From Cenococcum geophilum 1.58 (Eukaryota; Ascomycota; Dothideomycetes; Gloniales; Gloniaceae): DNA of 64,000 nt. Of the stretch, positions 1 to 11,319 are shown one piece after another (the stretch's first letter is position 1; each line of letters opens with the position of its first letter). The notes under the pieces were generated by a model. That model was not told where the DNA came from. It ran no database searches and saw only the letters and a list, made by a program, of their open reading frames with translations. The position numbers were made by a program, and so were the translations under genes. The stretch covers positions 1 through 64,000 of the forward strand of contig KV748208.1 of assembly GCA_001692895.1 (NCBI GenBank), read 5' to 3'.

Positions 1-589
1 TAATAAGTATAGTAAATCTCTATCTATACTAATAGCCTCTTATCCTCTATTACTATAGTAGTACTCTACTATTACGGCGCTAGGTCTTCGCCTAGTAAGC
101 TAGTAGTTTCTATATTTTCTTTTCTCTCTTTACTACCTATAGGTAGAGGGCTTTCTAGCTAGTATACTTAGGCGTATTACCTCTTTAAGGGGCCCTCGAT
201 CCTTATATACGTTTTANTATTTAGCGTATATTTTCTTTTACTAGGTAGCCTTATACTATAACTATTCTCTATATAGTAGTTATATTAATATATAAGTCTA
301 CTAGTAGAACTACTACTTTATATTCTAGTATAGCGCGTAGTATTCTCTTATAAACCCCTATAGTTCTATATAGNTACTAGTTTTATAGCTTAGCTAATAG
401 CGCTAAGGAACTTTTTATTAATACCTTACTACCTAGTCCTGGGCCCTAGATCTAGCAGCCGTATAGTATTATTAGCCTTACTATAAATAAATCAATAAAT
501 AAATATCTATATAATTTTCTATATAATTATTTCTATAAATTCTATAATTAATTACTAGTATAAAAATATATATCTATACGCCTATATAT
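1..589. other. AT-rich repeat-derived DNA without a gene
   Basis: Dense TA dinucleotides, stops in all frames and short CTAGTA-type words. It resembles the RIP-mutated transposon sequence elsewhere in the window, but no protein domain could be read through it. It contains ambiguous bases. Confidence 0.6.
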
Positions 590-1262
590 TTATATAAAGC
601 TCTATATAAAGCTCTATATAAGGCTCTATATAANGCTCTATATAAAGTTCTATATAAGACTCTATATAAAGCTCTATANAAGGCTCTACTTAAAGCTCTA
701 CTCGAAGCTCTGCTCAAAGCTCTGCTTAAAGCTCTGCACGAGGCTCTGCACGAAGCTCTGCACGAGGCTCTGCACAAAGCTCTGCACGGGACTCTGCACG
801 AAGCTCTGCTCGAAGTTCTGCTCGAAGCTCTGCAGGAAGCTCTGCAGAGGCTCTGCACGAGGCTCTGCACGAGGCTCTGCACGAGGCTCTGCACGAAGCT
901 CTGCACGAAGCTCTGCACGAAGCTCTGCACGAAGCTCTGCACGAAGCTCTGCGTACGGAGGCTCTGCACGAAGCTCTGCGTACGGAGGCTCTGCACGAAG
1001 CTCTGCGTACGGAGGCTCTGCACGAAGCTCTGCGTACGGAGGCTCTGCATAAAGCTCTGCATGAAGCTCTGCACGAAGCTCTGCGTACGGAGCCTCTGCA
1101 TAAAGCTCTGCATGAAGCTCTGCACGAAGCTCTGCACGAAGCTCTGCACGAAGCTCTGCACGAAGCTCTGCAGAAGCTCTGCACGAAGCTCTACGCGGAG
1201 CTCTGCGTAGGGCTCTGCGTAAGCCTCTACTAAAGCTCTGCGTGAGGCTCTACCTAAAGCTT
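590..1262. repeat. 12-bp minisatellite, about 55 copies
   Basis: Head-to-tail copies of a 12-bp unit close to GCTCTGCACGAA. Variants occur, including a longer form with an inserted GTACGGAG. The right two-thirds keep the GC-richer unit; toward the left end the unit becomes GCTCTATATAAA, as expected from C-to-T and G-to-A changes. Because 12 is a multiple of three, the minus strand stays open over long stretches and would encode a repeated four-residue unit (Gln-Ser-Phe-Val). There is no start context, intron or conserved flank to suggest that this is a real protein. Confidence 0.9.
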
Positions 1263-1790
1263 ACCCCCTTCTATAAAGCAAATCTATACCTACTAGTAGT
1301 CCTTAGTTATTATTTAAAGCTGGCTCGTCGGTTTGGGTACTCTGGCTACAGTAGGAAGAGGGCGGCGGTGGTCGTGGGCTGCTACGACTCGGGGGNGTNG
1401 GGCGCGACGACGAGATAACGAATTAGAATCGGGCAAATCGGGCAACGTAGTCTTCTTCGCCAGGTTTGCTTTGGTAATTCTAGCCATTAGGAATAGNTTA
1501 GGGAGCTATAAGAGTTNAGACAATTTGGCTCAAAGTAGGTGTATATAGGCCTAAATACCCCGCGCGGGACTAACAAAAATCCGAACCGTGTACCAGACCT
1601 TCTAACGAAGGTCTTGCCAAAAGCGGCTAGCGGCTTGGCAAGGTAAGCCTTGGCAAGAAGGTCTGGGAACGAGACAAACCTTATGTTCTTTCGGAAATTG
1701 TCGGTGCAGTATCCGACAATGTTAAATTATATATCGACTCCTCTCCCATGACAGTTATTACTTAATGTGGGATCGCGTATAACCAGTGTT
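1263..1790. other. intergenic sequence with a short palindrome
   Basis: No gene is seen. Positions 1593-1666 form an imperfect hairpin whose outer arms read CCAGACCTTC and GAAGGTCTGG, with an inner TTGGCAAG/CTTGCCAA pair. It lies about 125 bp past the stop of the minus-strand Sac gene, so it could be a 3' structure or a tiny inverted-repeat element. The sequence does not decide. Confidence 0.5.
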
Positions 1791-4700
1791 CTACGCCCAG
1801 ACAAGCTTCTTCAACGAATATCCCAGCTGCTCAAAATAACCCGTGCTCTTCTTTGCGTCAGCCAATGAAATAACGTCTTTCTCTTCAACCACTAGCTCTT
1901 TGTCGCTATCTGCACCCTCTGCTGATTCCGCAGCGCCAGAACCCTTCCTAGTTTTATTGGCTACCCTAGCGATCTCTTCACACATTCCTCTTATCATTTG
2001 CACCTCGCTCACTGGCGCATCCCACCCCTCTCCTGCTGCAATACTGCTCTGCAGCGGCAGTGCCTTAAATGCTAGAGATCTGATTCTACCACCCTCCGCC
2101 TGCTTCTGCTTTCCCTTCTCCCCATCATCCTTCTTACTATCTAAACTCCTAGTATTAACCCTCACTAATTCTTTCCCTGAATCGGTCTTGTACTTGATGA
2201 GAAACCCAACGTTTTTGTCCTCGTCCATATGTCTTGCCGCGAGTGTACTCGTGATGTATACCCCCCTACAGATAGCCTCCAATGATTCTAAGCCCACCCT
2301 TTCAAACTCGCGTACTTTCTCTGTGCCCCAATCCAAGCGGCAGAAATACAAGGCATGTTCCGTAAGAAGTAATACAGCCTCTTCAAAAGTTCCCGAGCGC
2401 AGAGTATTTGGTTCTGAAGGACAACTCAATGTCCATCCAGCAACCAAATCCTCGTTCTCGTTCTCAATGACGATACCAGCGCAGCGCTCGATAGCTGCTT
2501 GCCTAACTTTTCGTAAATCGACAAAGTAGTCTTGTGCTTTCATGTCTGCTTCGAACTCGGAGAATATGCTGTCGGTTGCTCTGCCTAGAAGATAGTCGAT
2601 AAGCGCTTGTGCAAAGTAATCATTGACAATATTATTGTAGTATCTGCTCAATGTTAGCCCAAAATCGGTTAGGGCGCCGCCAATGTTTCGGCGACGTGTA
2701 CGCGTGAAGTCGCCTTTCAGTGCTGCAGTCCCGGCGTATTGTTTCGAGATTGCATCTCCGTTGTCAGCCCAAAGTGTATTGAACCAGGCAGTGCTTGGGT
2801 CGGTTTGTAGATCAATAGAGATAAAGTGAGCAGCGAGTTGGTTCTCGAGGGCCGTGCGGGCGCAGGCAGACTGGACAACATTGGTGCGGTCAAGACAGTC
2901 CATGCAATTTGTGCGGAGGACCCCCAATTGTCTGTGCACAACCTTATCTTCTTCAACGACTGTCCAACCCGAGGATGTCATGAATTGATCGAGGGTATTC
3001 ATGAGAATGGAGACATTTTCGAAGCGCATACCGCGACAGACATTGTGGAAGTCAAACCATTTGAATCCAAGTTGGGTGCCTTTGCCGTCAATGCCACCGT
3101 TCGAGTTGAGGACAGCAGCCTGCTTCTCGAAAGCTTCGCCGATCTTGAATTCGCTGCCGTGTTTGTCAACTAGAGAAGCAACTTGGATATTGCCGTAGCG
3201 AGCAGCAAGGTTAGCGAAATGAAGTTTGAATGCCGTAGCGTTTGTTTCAGGGGAGCCCCAGAACATGGGGATAGGTTTGAGGCTGTATGGCGATTGGGAG
3301 AAGAACAAGGGGATAGAACCCCTAAATTGGGTGAAGGAGTAGATCCTGTCCTGCGCAGAGTCCCACAATGGTGTAGACAGTATCTGCTCCGTCTCAACGC
3401 TATTTGCAGCATGACCCTCGTCGTCTACCCCACGCCGTAAATAGCGTAATCCAGCACGCTTTATAGATCTTCGCGATATTAGAGTGAGTAGAAAGTCTTT
3501 TCTCCCAGGATCTTCGCTCAACGGCGTCGCAGATTCTGTATTCAGAGAAGAATTGGATTCCGATGACTCTGCCTGTGCAGCAGTAACGTCTTCTGGTTTC
3601 GATGCGGAGTTAGCAACAGCGTTATTCGAAGAGTCGTCCGATACATTGACGGTAAACGCTCGCTGACCCACAAACCCCTGAAGAACTGGGAGTATAAAGC
3701 TATGCTGTCCAGCATCTATGAGGGGACTAACAATATAATTGTTCCAGAAGAACTATAACGGTTAGCTTAAAGTCTCCAATAAATGAGTCGAAACAGCACT
3801 CACTAATGGATCATATTGCTGGAAAAGTGGTAATGAGGATGTTGAACTAGCCTGCCCTCCTAATCCCCTGGATAAATCATAGTCGTATGAAAAGTAAAAG
3901 TTCCGAGAGCTAAAATACAATTTTGCCGTCCTCAAAATTTTTGGCAAAAGCGTAACGGTTGAGTTGTCCCTTGGCTCAGCTAACGCTTTCGGAATTTCCT
4001 CCGGAGAAACGGCAGGGGCATCGACCTGCTTCTCGATAGCTTCTGGAGTATCCTCGGGATTTTTTTGCCTAGTGACTGGTTCCTCTTTGAGTAGTGCAGG
4101 TTCAGCATTCTGAGATGTCCGCGCCTGCCTGCGTGCCAAGTCCTCTTCGCTACTCATCCCTTGCATCCGCCTTCCCTCCGCACTCCATCCTTTTTTCGAG
4201 AACCACCTCCCCGTGAATCTTCCATAAGCTCCCTTCTTCCTAATGACATCTTCCGCGACGCTCGTCTTCCTATCTACCCCTGTTATTTGTCCTGTGACAG
4301 CATCTTTTTCCACTTCCTTTGGCGGCGGATCGACCACACTCTCGCTTAACGAATCTCCCGCTATACTCTGAGTCGCATCGTCATCGCTCTCACTGTCTTC
4401 CTCCGCACCACTCTCCGTAGGTTTAGAATGCCTCTTCAAATGCTCCTTTGCCGCGGTAATGGCTTTATCCGCGTCGGCTTGCGAGGAAAGCGGGATGAGC
4501 GCCACGTCAGTAATCACATAAATAGGCTTTCCGCGGATCTGAGCAACTTGCTCTCTACTACATATTGAGATTAGGAATGATGCCGACGCAACTTTCAGTA
4601 ACCCTAGAAGTGGACATCGTCTGCGTTAGCTGTGGCTCGAGAAACTGAGTGGTGGGTAGGGGCAATTATATTTCCGTACCAATGATGCCATGGGCTTCTA

Positions 4701-4884
4701 AAGACGCAGGGGCAGCATCCTCGTCGCGTCTGTCTTTTAGTAAGGGAGAAATGCTGCCCCTATAGTCGATCTTGATTGCTTGCTGAGTTGCTAGCGGATG
4801 GTTTCGTGGCGGCGCGGGCTGGAGTATTAGGCCGTCGATGGCAGCGAAAATCAGCAGTTTTCGTACGAGACCGGGCATAGTCAT
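1791..4884 (-). CDS. Sac-domain phosphoinositide phosphatase with hSac2 domain
   Basis: Three exons: 4680-4884, 3804-4603 and 1791-3752, with introns of 76 and 51 bp, giving 988 residues. The N-terminus (LVRKLLIFAAIDGLILQP) and the block rejoined across intron 2 (YDPL then FFWNNYIVSPLIDAG) are typical of the SacI homology domain. The catalytic Cys-x5-Arg motif is intact as CMDCLDR in RTNCMDCLDRTN near residue 617. The region after about residue 770 matches the hSac2 (INPP5F-like) domain. A low-complexity acidic and Ser-rich insert (residues ~120-260) separates the N-terminal part from the catalytic core. The family removes phosphate from PI4P and related lipids at ER/Golgi/endosomal membranes. 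No transmembrane pair like that of Sac1 is seen, so Sac2-type is the better match. The next gene upstream on this strand is an oxysterol-binding protein, 267 bp away. Confidence 0.92.
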
Positions 4885-5151
4885 ACAGCTACTGAGGGTT
4901 AGTGGAGGCCCATTGTAGGCATAGCCGTGGTTGTATAGCTTCTTGGTGTTGAACGTTTAGCGGCACGCGGGATGTGCAAATGACGTCGAGGCTTGGCAAA
5001 TAGTTTGCTTTTGTTTGCAGCCAAATTGAGAGCTAGATTGGAAGATGGATACATTGAAGAATTAAGAGGTTGAATAGTATATTTAGAATTCACAGGAGGA
5101 ATATAAAACGTCTCAGAAGCCATTTCATGTACAGTCTGAGTCCTAGTTCTC
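4885..5151. other. intergenic spacer between the Sac and OSH1 genes
   Basis: A 267-bp spacer holding the 3' end of the oxysterol-binding gene and the promoter/5' UTR of the Sac gene (both minus strand). A 74-codon open frame lies here on the minus strand, but it has no recognisable domain and fills the leader of the Sac gene. Confidence 0.5.
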
Positions 5152-8100
5152 CTAGAATATATCCTCTAGCCCTTCCCACTTCCCTTTATTGTTCGCAACA
5201 TCGTTCCTCATCCGCCAGTATTCTCCATTAAATAACCAATACTCTTCACCAGTAATCTCGCATTTCCCCTTGCTGAACCATCGAGGAATGAACTCTTCAC
5301 CTTTAGCTTCCCTCTCGCGCCGCTTCGCTCGCTGCTTCTCTTCTACACGATTCTTTTCAGTAGCAGCGAAATCGTACTCGCCATCTTCCATGGCACGTTG
5401 ATCAGGCCGTAACCGCGTATCCGTCGGTGCAAGAACTAGTCGAAGTTTATCCGGCAACGCGTTCAGCGTGACAACGAATGGAGTAAGGTTAAAGGGAATT
5501 CCCGTAGGACGAGTATGACATTCCCATACTAGGAAAGCCTTGTTTTCGTCATGACGCAGACTAGAATTCTGTAGATTGACCGCATCATCCTCATAACCGG
5601 GCGTTAGGCGAGCATAAATTTTATCGTTCCACCGGCCGCCAATACTCCACCTAGTCTTGCCATCCGCATCCATAACTTTCCCGGCGACTTGATACGCGGA
5701 GGACGCTTTCCAGCCTCGAGGTTTGAAGTCAAGCTGACATGTTTCGCCGGTAGTCCAATTTTTAATCTCCATCAGGCCGTAGTTGTCGACAGTGGGGTTT
5801 CCAGTGATAATACCGACAACAGATGACGTGACCTTCTTCCACGTGTACATTTCAGAGCCGTATGAGTTTGGTCTGAGGCGCAGGAACCATGTTCCAAGAG
5901 GATTGATGTCGAAGGACTTCCCGTAGAACTTCGACTTCACAGCAGATTCGCCCTTTACACGCTGTAAGCATAAAGGTAGCTATATTTTGGCACGAACTTA
6001 CATAGTAATCCCACTTCTTGGACTCTGCATAGGCAGCCCCGATGGGTGGATGGTGGCTGACTTGCTCAATGAAGAAGCGATAACCCTTATCCGGCCGTGC
6101 ATACTCGTAGGTTTCTCCGAGTAAAGGATTGAAAGGTTTAGCAACACGCCCAATAGTCGAGGCATATTCGCTGGCAGCAAAGGCAGCGACATATAAAAGA
6201 CGTTCGGTCGAGTCCATCCGCTCAGCTGCAGTGTCGAGTAGATCGGTATATTCCATATCTTCAGCAACGCGTTGTAGCAAAGAGGTTGGCTCATTAAACG
6301 ACACTGGCAAAGTCATCTTCGTCATGTCTTTGCCAATCATGGATTTGAGAATACCCTGGTGTATCTCGTTAGCTGGTTTGAAAATGTCAGGGCTCAATAA
6401 TCTTACCCAAAGGGATATCTTAGGCCTGTCATCCGCATCCATTGCGAGTCGTTCCCGTGGAGGGTCTTCGTAACCGATGAATCCAGTCATGATTTGAGTC
6501 ATCCTATCTTCAAAAAGCCCTTCAGTCGAGGCTGGTAGCTCTTTGCCTTTCAGACCAGGACTAGTGACAGGCATTTCAACAACTTGAACCTCTCCAGCAC
6601 CAATGGCGTCGAAAAATTCGTCATCATCAGATTCTGATTCTGAAATTTTAGCAAAACAAGCAAGAGTAGACTTCCTTCTCATTGGTGAGCTGGTGCTGGG
6701 CTTGGGCCTAAGGAGTGCACCGTTATCGCCGTCGGTCTTCAGAGATTCTTCAGCAACAACAAAGTCGTCTCTCCCCTCCATACTCAACGGTCGCGACTCG
6801 TTCATCTCAAAACCCTCCAGAGCCTCACGAAGAGCGCGTTTGGTCTTTCTTCGTTTGAGTTCGGATTCGCCAATACGACTTTCCAGCTCTTCTTGCTCTT
6901 TTGCAACTCGAGCCATGCTTTCCTCCCACATCCGACGTACGTTTGCTTCTCGATCGAGTCTGTATTGCCAGTATGCGTCGCGATCCCGTGATATACGTAA
7001 GAGATCTCCAACAAGGCCTTTCAGGTTCCCGACTGCAGCTTCGTATGAAGACAAAGCTTGGACGGCCATTGGATCCGAGATCTGCATTGTGGGATTCCTC
7101 GATTTCTCAGCTTGAAGTGCAGCAGAAACTTGAGCTAAAAGATCGAGCTGGAGCTTTGCAGATTGCGCGGTAATGTTGAATGCGTCCTTATTCGTTGGCT
7201 GGATTTCATGGCTGCTGGCATCATCCCCGTAATCCTCATCATCATCCACATCCCCTTCTACTGTAGCCGTTCCAACATGGCTTACCATCTTGCCTAATTC
7301 TGCACCGGCTACACTAGGTTCATAATTGCTATGAGTATAGTCTTCGTCATCGATGGTGCTAGCTCCTGTGCGCGAGCCGCCAGTGCTTGTTAATGGGATA
7401 CCGAGAGATGTAGCTATAGGTCAATTAGCGCATGAAAATATTAAAACTAAGAAGCACTTGAGGCTTACAAGGGACGAGGTTTTTATTACCAAGGCGAGAA
7501 CTTGTAACACTCAGTGAATCGCCCTCTTTCGATGGCCGCTTGTCGTATTGCTCCATTTTAGCCTGCTTTAAAGCTTCCGTCTCGCGATTGTGACGCTTCT
7601 CTTCTTCTCGTGCCTCGTCCTTACTCCACTGGATGGCATTATTTAACGCCCAATACCAACGTTTTGCTTCAACTTGATGGTTGGCCTTTAGATGGTACTT
7701 CACCGAAGATTTCCCCTGAATTTCAAACCGCTGTTTGTCTTGAGGATCCATGTATAGTTTTGCGATTTTCATATTGATCGCTCCGCGGCACGCCGAACCG
7801 GCATCATCTACAAATCGTCAGTTTGTTATTGTACTTCTTGCTACTGCTGAAGAAATGTCAATGCTTGATGTTTTGATTTGAATTAGACTCACCTTGGTGT
7901 TTGTAGTAGCTGAGTACTCCATCTTCAAGAACAAACCACCTCAACTTGTAGCCGCTCGTGTAATTTGTCCACTTCTTCAGGTAGCCTTTCATTTCTCGGC
8001 CCTCTTTACTACCCAGCGCATTCTCCGTAGACGACGGCCCCGCCTGCGGCGTGGAGCTGCCCAGGATTGTCTTCTCTTGAATTCCACGTTGCGCTGCAGC

Positions 8101-9289
8101 TGCAGCTGGCGATCTCTTGAGAATTGCGCGCGTTCGATCATCTTTTGTGACATCTTGAGGAAGTTTTCCTCTCCTATCTCTCCTAAATGGATCGGCACCA
8201 TTGAGCAACAGCATTTGTATCAATTTAACATCTCTTCTCCTTGCGGCTTCATGTAATAAAGTACCTCCAGTCTCAAGCGTTGCGGGATCTGTTGTGAGTT
8301 CTCCACCATTAACGTCCAGCGTACTTCGAATTCTAGGGTCTTGTAGTAATTTCTCCAAAGTAGCAAGATCACCAACAGTGACAAGGCTGTGTATTTTTCT
8401 GACGTTTGTATCTATGAATATAGATCGCGCAAGTTGTAATTGTTGGAATATCTCTGGGGTGCGAGCCAGATCCAGCGGGGTCTGTCCCTGATAGTTTACA
8501 ATAGAATCGTTAATGCCGGGTTGATCCAACAGCATTCGTACTACTGGCGCACGCCCAAGTGTCGCTGCGAGATGTAGAGGAGTGTTCCCATCGCGGTCTC
8601 TTCCATTGATATCAATGCCGCTCTCGGACGTCGGTGTTGCATTTGACAGGACGAATTCGATAACTGGAATTTCCGCGCACTGTATCGCTAGGTGTAAGAT
8701 AGTTGTGCCCTCCAGCCGCCCCCCAGAAGCTAGGGCGAGTGAAGAACTGCTTCCATCAGCGTCGCTAGCTGTAGTAGATTGCTCCCTGATAGCCTTCGAT
8801 ATCGCCCCCGTGTCACCGTTGCGAAGTGACTCAAAGATCCTGAAAAGTTTCACCGACTGCTCGATAGACGCGCCTTTAGTTGTAGGAGAAGAGGGTGATG
8901 GTGCGTGGTTTGGGGAAGCTGGTGCCAGGGCATCTAGCTGACCAGTATTTGACATGGTCGTTGACAGATGCGGCCTGTGACGAGAGGAATGTCTATGGTG
9001 GGAGTGGTGGTGTTGAGGTATTGTGGCTTGCTGAGAGCTCAGTGAGGTCGCTGAAGAAGTTGGTGCAGAAGGCGGGACACCGTTGTCGGCTTCGTCGGTG
9101 ACGTCTGTTCTGGAAACTCGTTGGAGTAGCGATTTCACACTGGCGGATTTGGACCTCTTATGACTGTAACATTCTTGATCAGCTCCAAAAAGCAGAGAGG
9201 AAATACGTATAAGTCACAAGAGCAGAGCCCCTACTGCGTGCCAATACCGCTGGAGATTCTCGAGGCGTTGAATTAACTTACCCTTCCAT
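5152..9289 (-). CDS. OSH1: Osh1/Swh1-type oxysterol-binding protein (ankyrin-PH-FFAT-ORD)
   Basis: Five exons: 9282-9289, 7893-9163, 7469-7807, 6002-7413 and 5152-5961, giving 1279 residues. The first exon is only 8 nt (ATGGAAGG) before a GTAAGT donor and yields the start MEGHKRSKS. Ankyrin repeats cover residues ~150-345 (e.g. [20 protein letters not shown]). A PH domain begins near residue 398 ([20 protein letters not shown]) and crosses an exon junction. A FFAT-like motif, EFFDAIG after an acidic run, lies near residue 803. The C-terminal sterol-binding domain carries the OSBP signature EQVSHHPP near residue 989. Known family role: exchange of sterol and PI4P at ER contacts with Golgi or vacuole, with VAP binding through FFAT. 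The neighbouring Sac phosphatase belongs to a family that consumes PI4P. Confidence 0.95.
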
Positions 9290-9699
9290 ATTGGCGAGAT
9301 CCAGCAGCTCCTCAGCAATAAAAGATGACGGGAATAAATGAAATAAGACTAGTCTGCAAGAGTAGTTTGCTCATCGGCTAGAGGATATCCAATGGTCGGT
9401 TATACAATGCAGAAGAGGGACCTCTTGGTATCTGTGCGACATTTCTCAGGCGGAGAGCAATTGTGAAAGGGCGGGGCTGACCAGTCCTGTGTCAGTGACG
9501 CCAACTAGAGGGCACAGTATTTTCAAAGGACGCGCGCTGATGCCCATGCCTGCTATGCTCTTTGCGCTCGGGGTGTCGAAGCCAACCTTGCAATAATCTC
9601 ATGCGCGGCAAAGTATCCACGCATTCCAAACTCACAAAATGCGTAAAGCTATACCTACATATGTAATGTTCTACACTATTTGTATACGTCTATATTTAT
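9290..9699. other. intergenic region (OSH1 promoter side)
   Basis: About 410 bp between the OSH1 start codon and the 3' end of ATP12. No gene is seen. It should hold the OSH1 promoter and the ATP12 3' UTR; no specific motif is claimed. Confidence 0.5.
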
Positions 9700-10871
9700 C
9701 TACTCCTCTCGGGGATTACCGCTGATGAGCACTATTACACTGCCCAGCTGTCTTCGCACGTCTTCTTTCTCAACATCATGAGTGTCTTCAACTTCTCCCC
9801 ACATCCCCGTCTGCCACCGCACTTCTAAACTGCATGCTTCAGCGGCTTCTTCAATCCCGAACCTTTTGCCTTCTCCACTGTCCCCACGCAGTCGTGCGAA
9901 CTCCTCGCTCCATTCCACTAAAAGCCGCACCCCAACAAGGAGACTTTTGCTTGCTAACACCGCCCGCTCCAACCCGGCAAGTTCGAAGGCGGGTAACCCT
10001 GAGAGCCATCCTCGAATTACACCCTTGGTCATTTCAGGCTGTGGGGCTGGCAGGATACTGTCGGGTTCCAAAATCGGCATGATTTCCAACCCAGGCCAAA
10101 CATTCGTAGTGAGATAAGCAATGATGGGTTGCGCAACGCGGATCTGAAGCTTGCGTAATGAGTCTGACCCTTTCCTGTGTTCCAATTGGGGGGCGTCGTA
10201 AATGCTTTTCTCTGGTGCCCAACATAGTAAGGTGTCGGTGTTTAGGTAGCGCATCAGCATCTCAATAATTTCGTCTCGAGTATTGATCTTTCCCTCCACA
10301 TCCGCGTTCTGTACGTCCAAGGCCCTAGCTGCTAGAGACGTCATCGGGATATAATGCGTTTTAAGGGCCTGCTGTGCGCTGACTAATAAGTCCCATTCGA
10401 GTGCAATTGCCGTGGCAAGCTGGTGTTTGGTGGAGGGGACGGTTAGGATGTTTTTCGAAGGCGTTCGGACTGGTCGACTGTCCAGGAATATCTGAAGGCC
10501 GTCTGATACCCGTTAGCCGCTGAAAGTGCCTAATATCGCTTGATCGTACCTGGCGTGTCCTTGACAGTGACATTTTTCCAGAACCGCTTTTGCAGCACAG
10601 TCTTCGGTTTAGCGGGATTTGTCCGAACCTCTTGTGCTTTGCGAAATAGCTCAGCTTGCTTTCGCTTTCTCGCTACCCTATCCTCCGCTTCTGATGGAGC
10701 GGGTGTTGGGGGTTCTGGAGGAGGACCGGGAGTAGTTGGATGTGGGAGAGGTGTTGCAGATCTCGAAGATGATGTATGGAGGCATTGGTAGAGTGGTACA
10801 AATGTATGTCGAGGAGCTATTCGGCGCGCAGAGAAGCATATGAGAGACTGAAGGGGTCGCATAGCCTTCAT
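9700..10871 (-). CDS. ATP12: Atp12-type mitochondrial F1-ATPase assembly chaperone
   Basis: Two exons, 10550-10871 and 9700-10502, with a 47-bp intron, give 374 residues. Atp12 binds the F1 alpha subunit in the mitochondrial matrix during ATP synthase assembly. The N-terminus (MKAMRPLQSLICFSARRIAP) is basic and lacks acidic residues, as in a mitochondrial presequence. The family core KRFWKNVTVKDTPDGLQIFL is restored across the splice junction, followed by LDSRPVRTPSKNILTVPST and EWDLLVSAQQ. The start at 10871 was chosen because it begins the presequence; the frame is open further upstream to 11039, but that part is unlike a presequence. The gene is divergent from the Zn2Cys6 regulator, with about 450 bp between the two start codons. 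Confidence 0.93.
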
Positions 10872-11319
10872 AGCTGCAGCAGGAGCCAGTAATGTGGAAT
10901 TGTGTGCTAAAGGATGCGCGAGTACTTTTGGCCTTAACGTCACAAGAATCTCGATTCGGGTGCTTGGCGTGTGTTTTGGCGTGGATGAAAAGCTGGGGTG
11001 GCTCCTCCGCTCTCGTGTTCTCAACCAAGCGCATCCCACTAGTCACACGCCGTCTCATTTTGATCCAACATACCGAGAGCGGCGTGATGACCCTGGAGTC
11101 TATCGTCGCATCTACAAGCATCAAAACTACCAGCTCCTGGCCGTGTCATTGACGTACCGGACACTCGAGCCCAAAACCACCCCGCATCGTTGCGTCAAAC
11201 ACCTGTGCTGCAAGCTCCAACAACGTCCAACGTGGGCGGAGATAGAAGCAAAGCCCAACCTCGAAGCCCAATGCGGTCCTGAGTTTTTCGCAAACTCAAG
11301 GGCAGCGGAGGCCACTTTC

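Noticed and set aside
574-1184. Two long minus-strand open frames over the minisatellite
   Set aside because: They are low-complexity readings of a 12-bp tandem repeat whose unit length keeps frames open; no start context or domain.
4899-5123. 74-codon minus-strand frame between the Sac and OSH1 genes
   Set aside because: No motif, and it occupies the expected 5' leader of the Sac gene; no splice pair joins it to the next exon.
10872-11039. In-frame N-terminal extension of ATP12
   Set aside because: The extension is not presequence-like, while the internal Met at 10871 starts a typical mitochondrial targeting sequence; it also crowds the divergent promoter.
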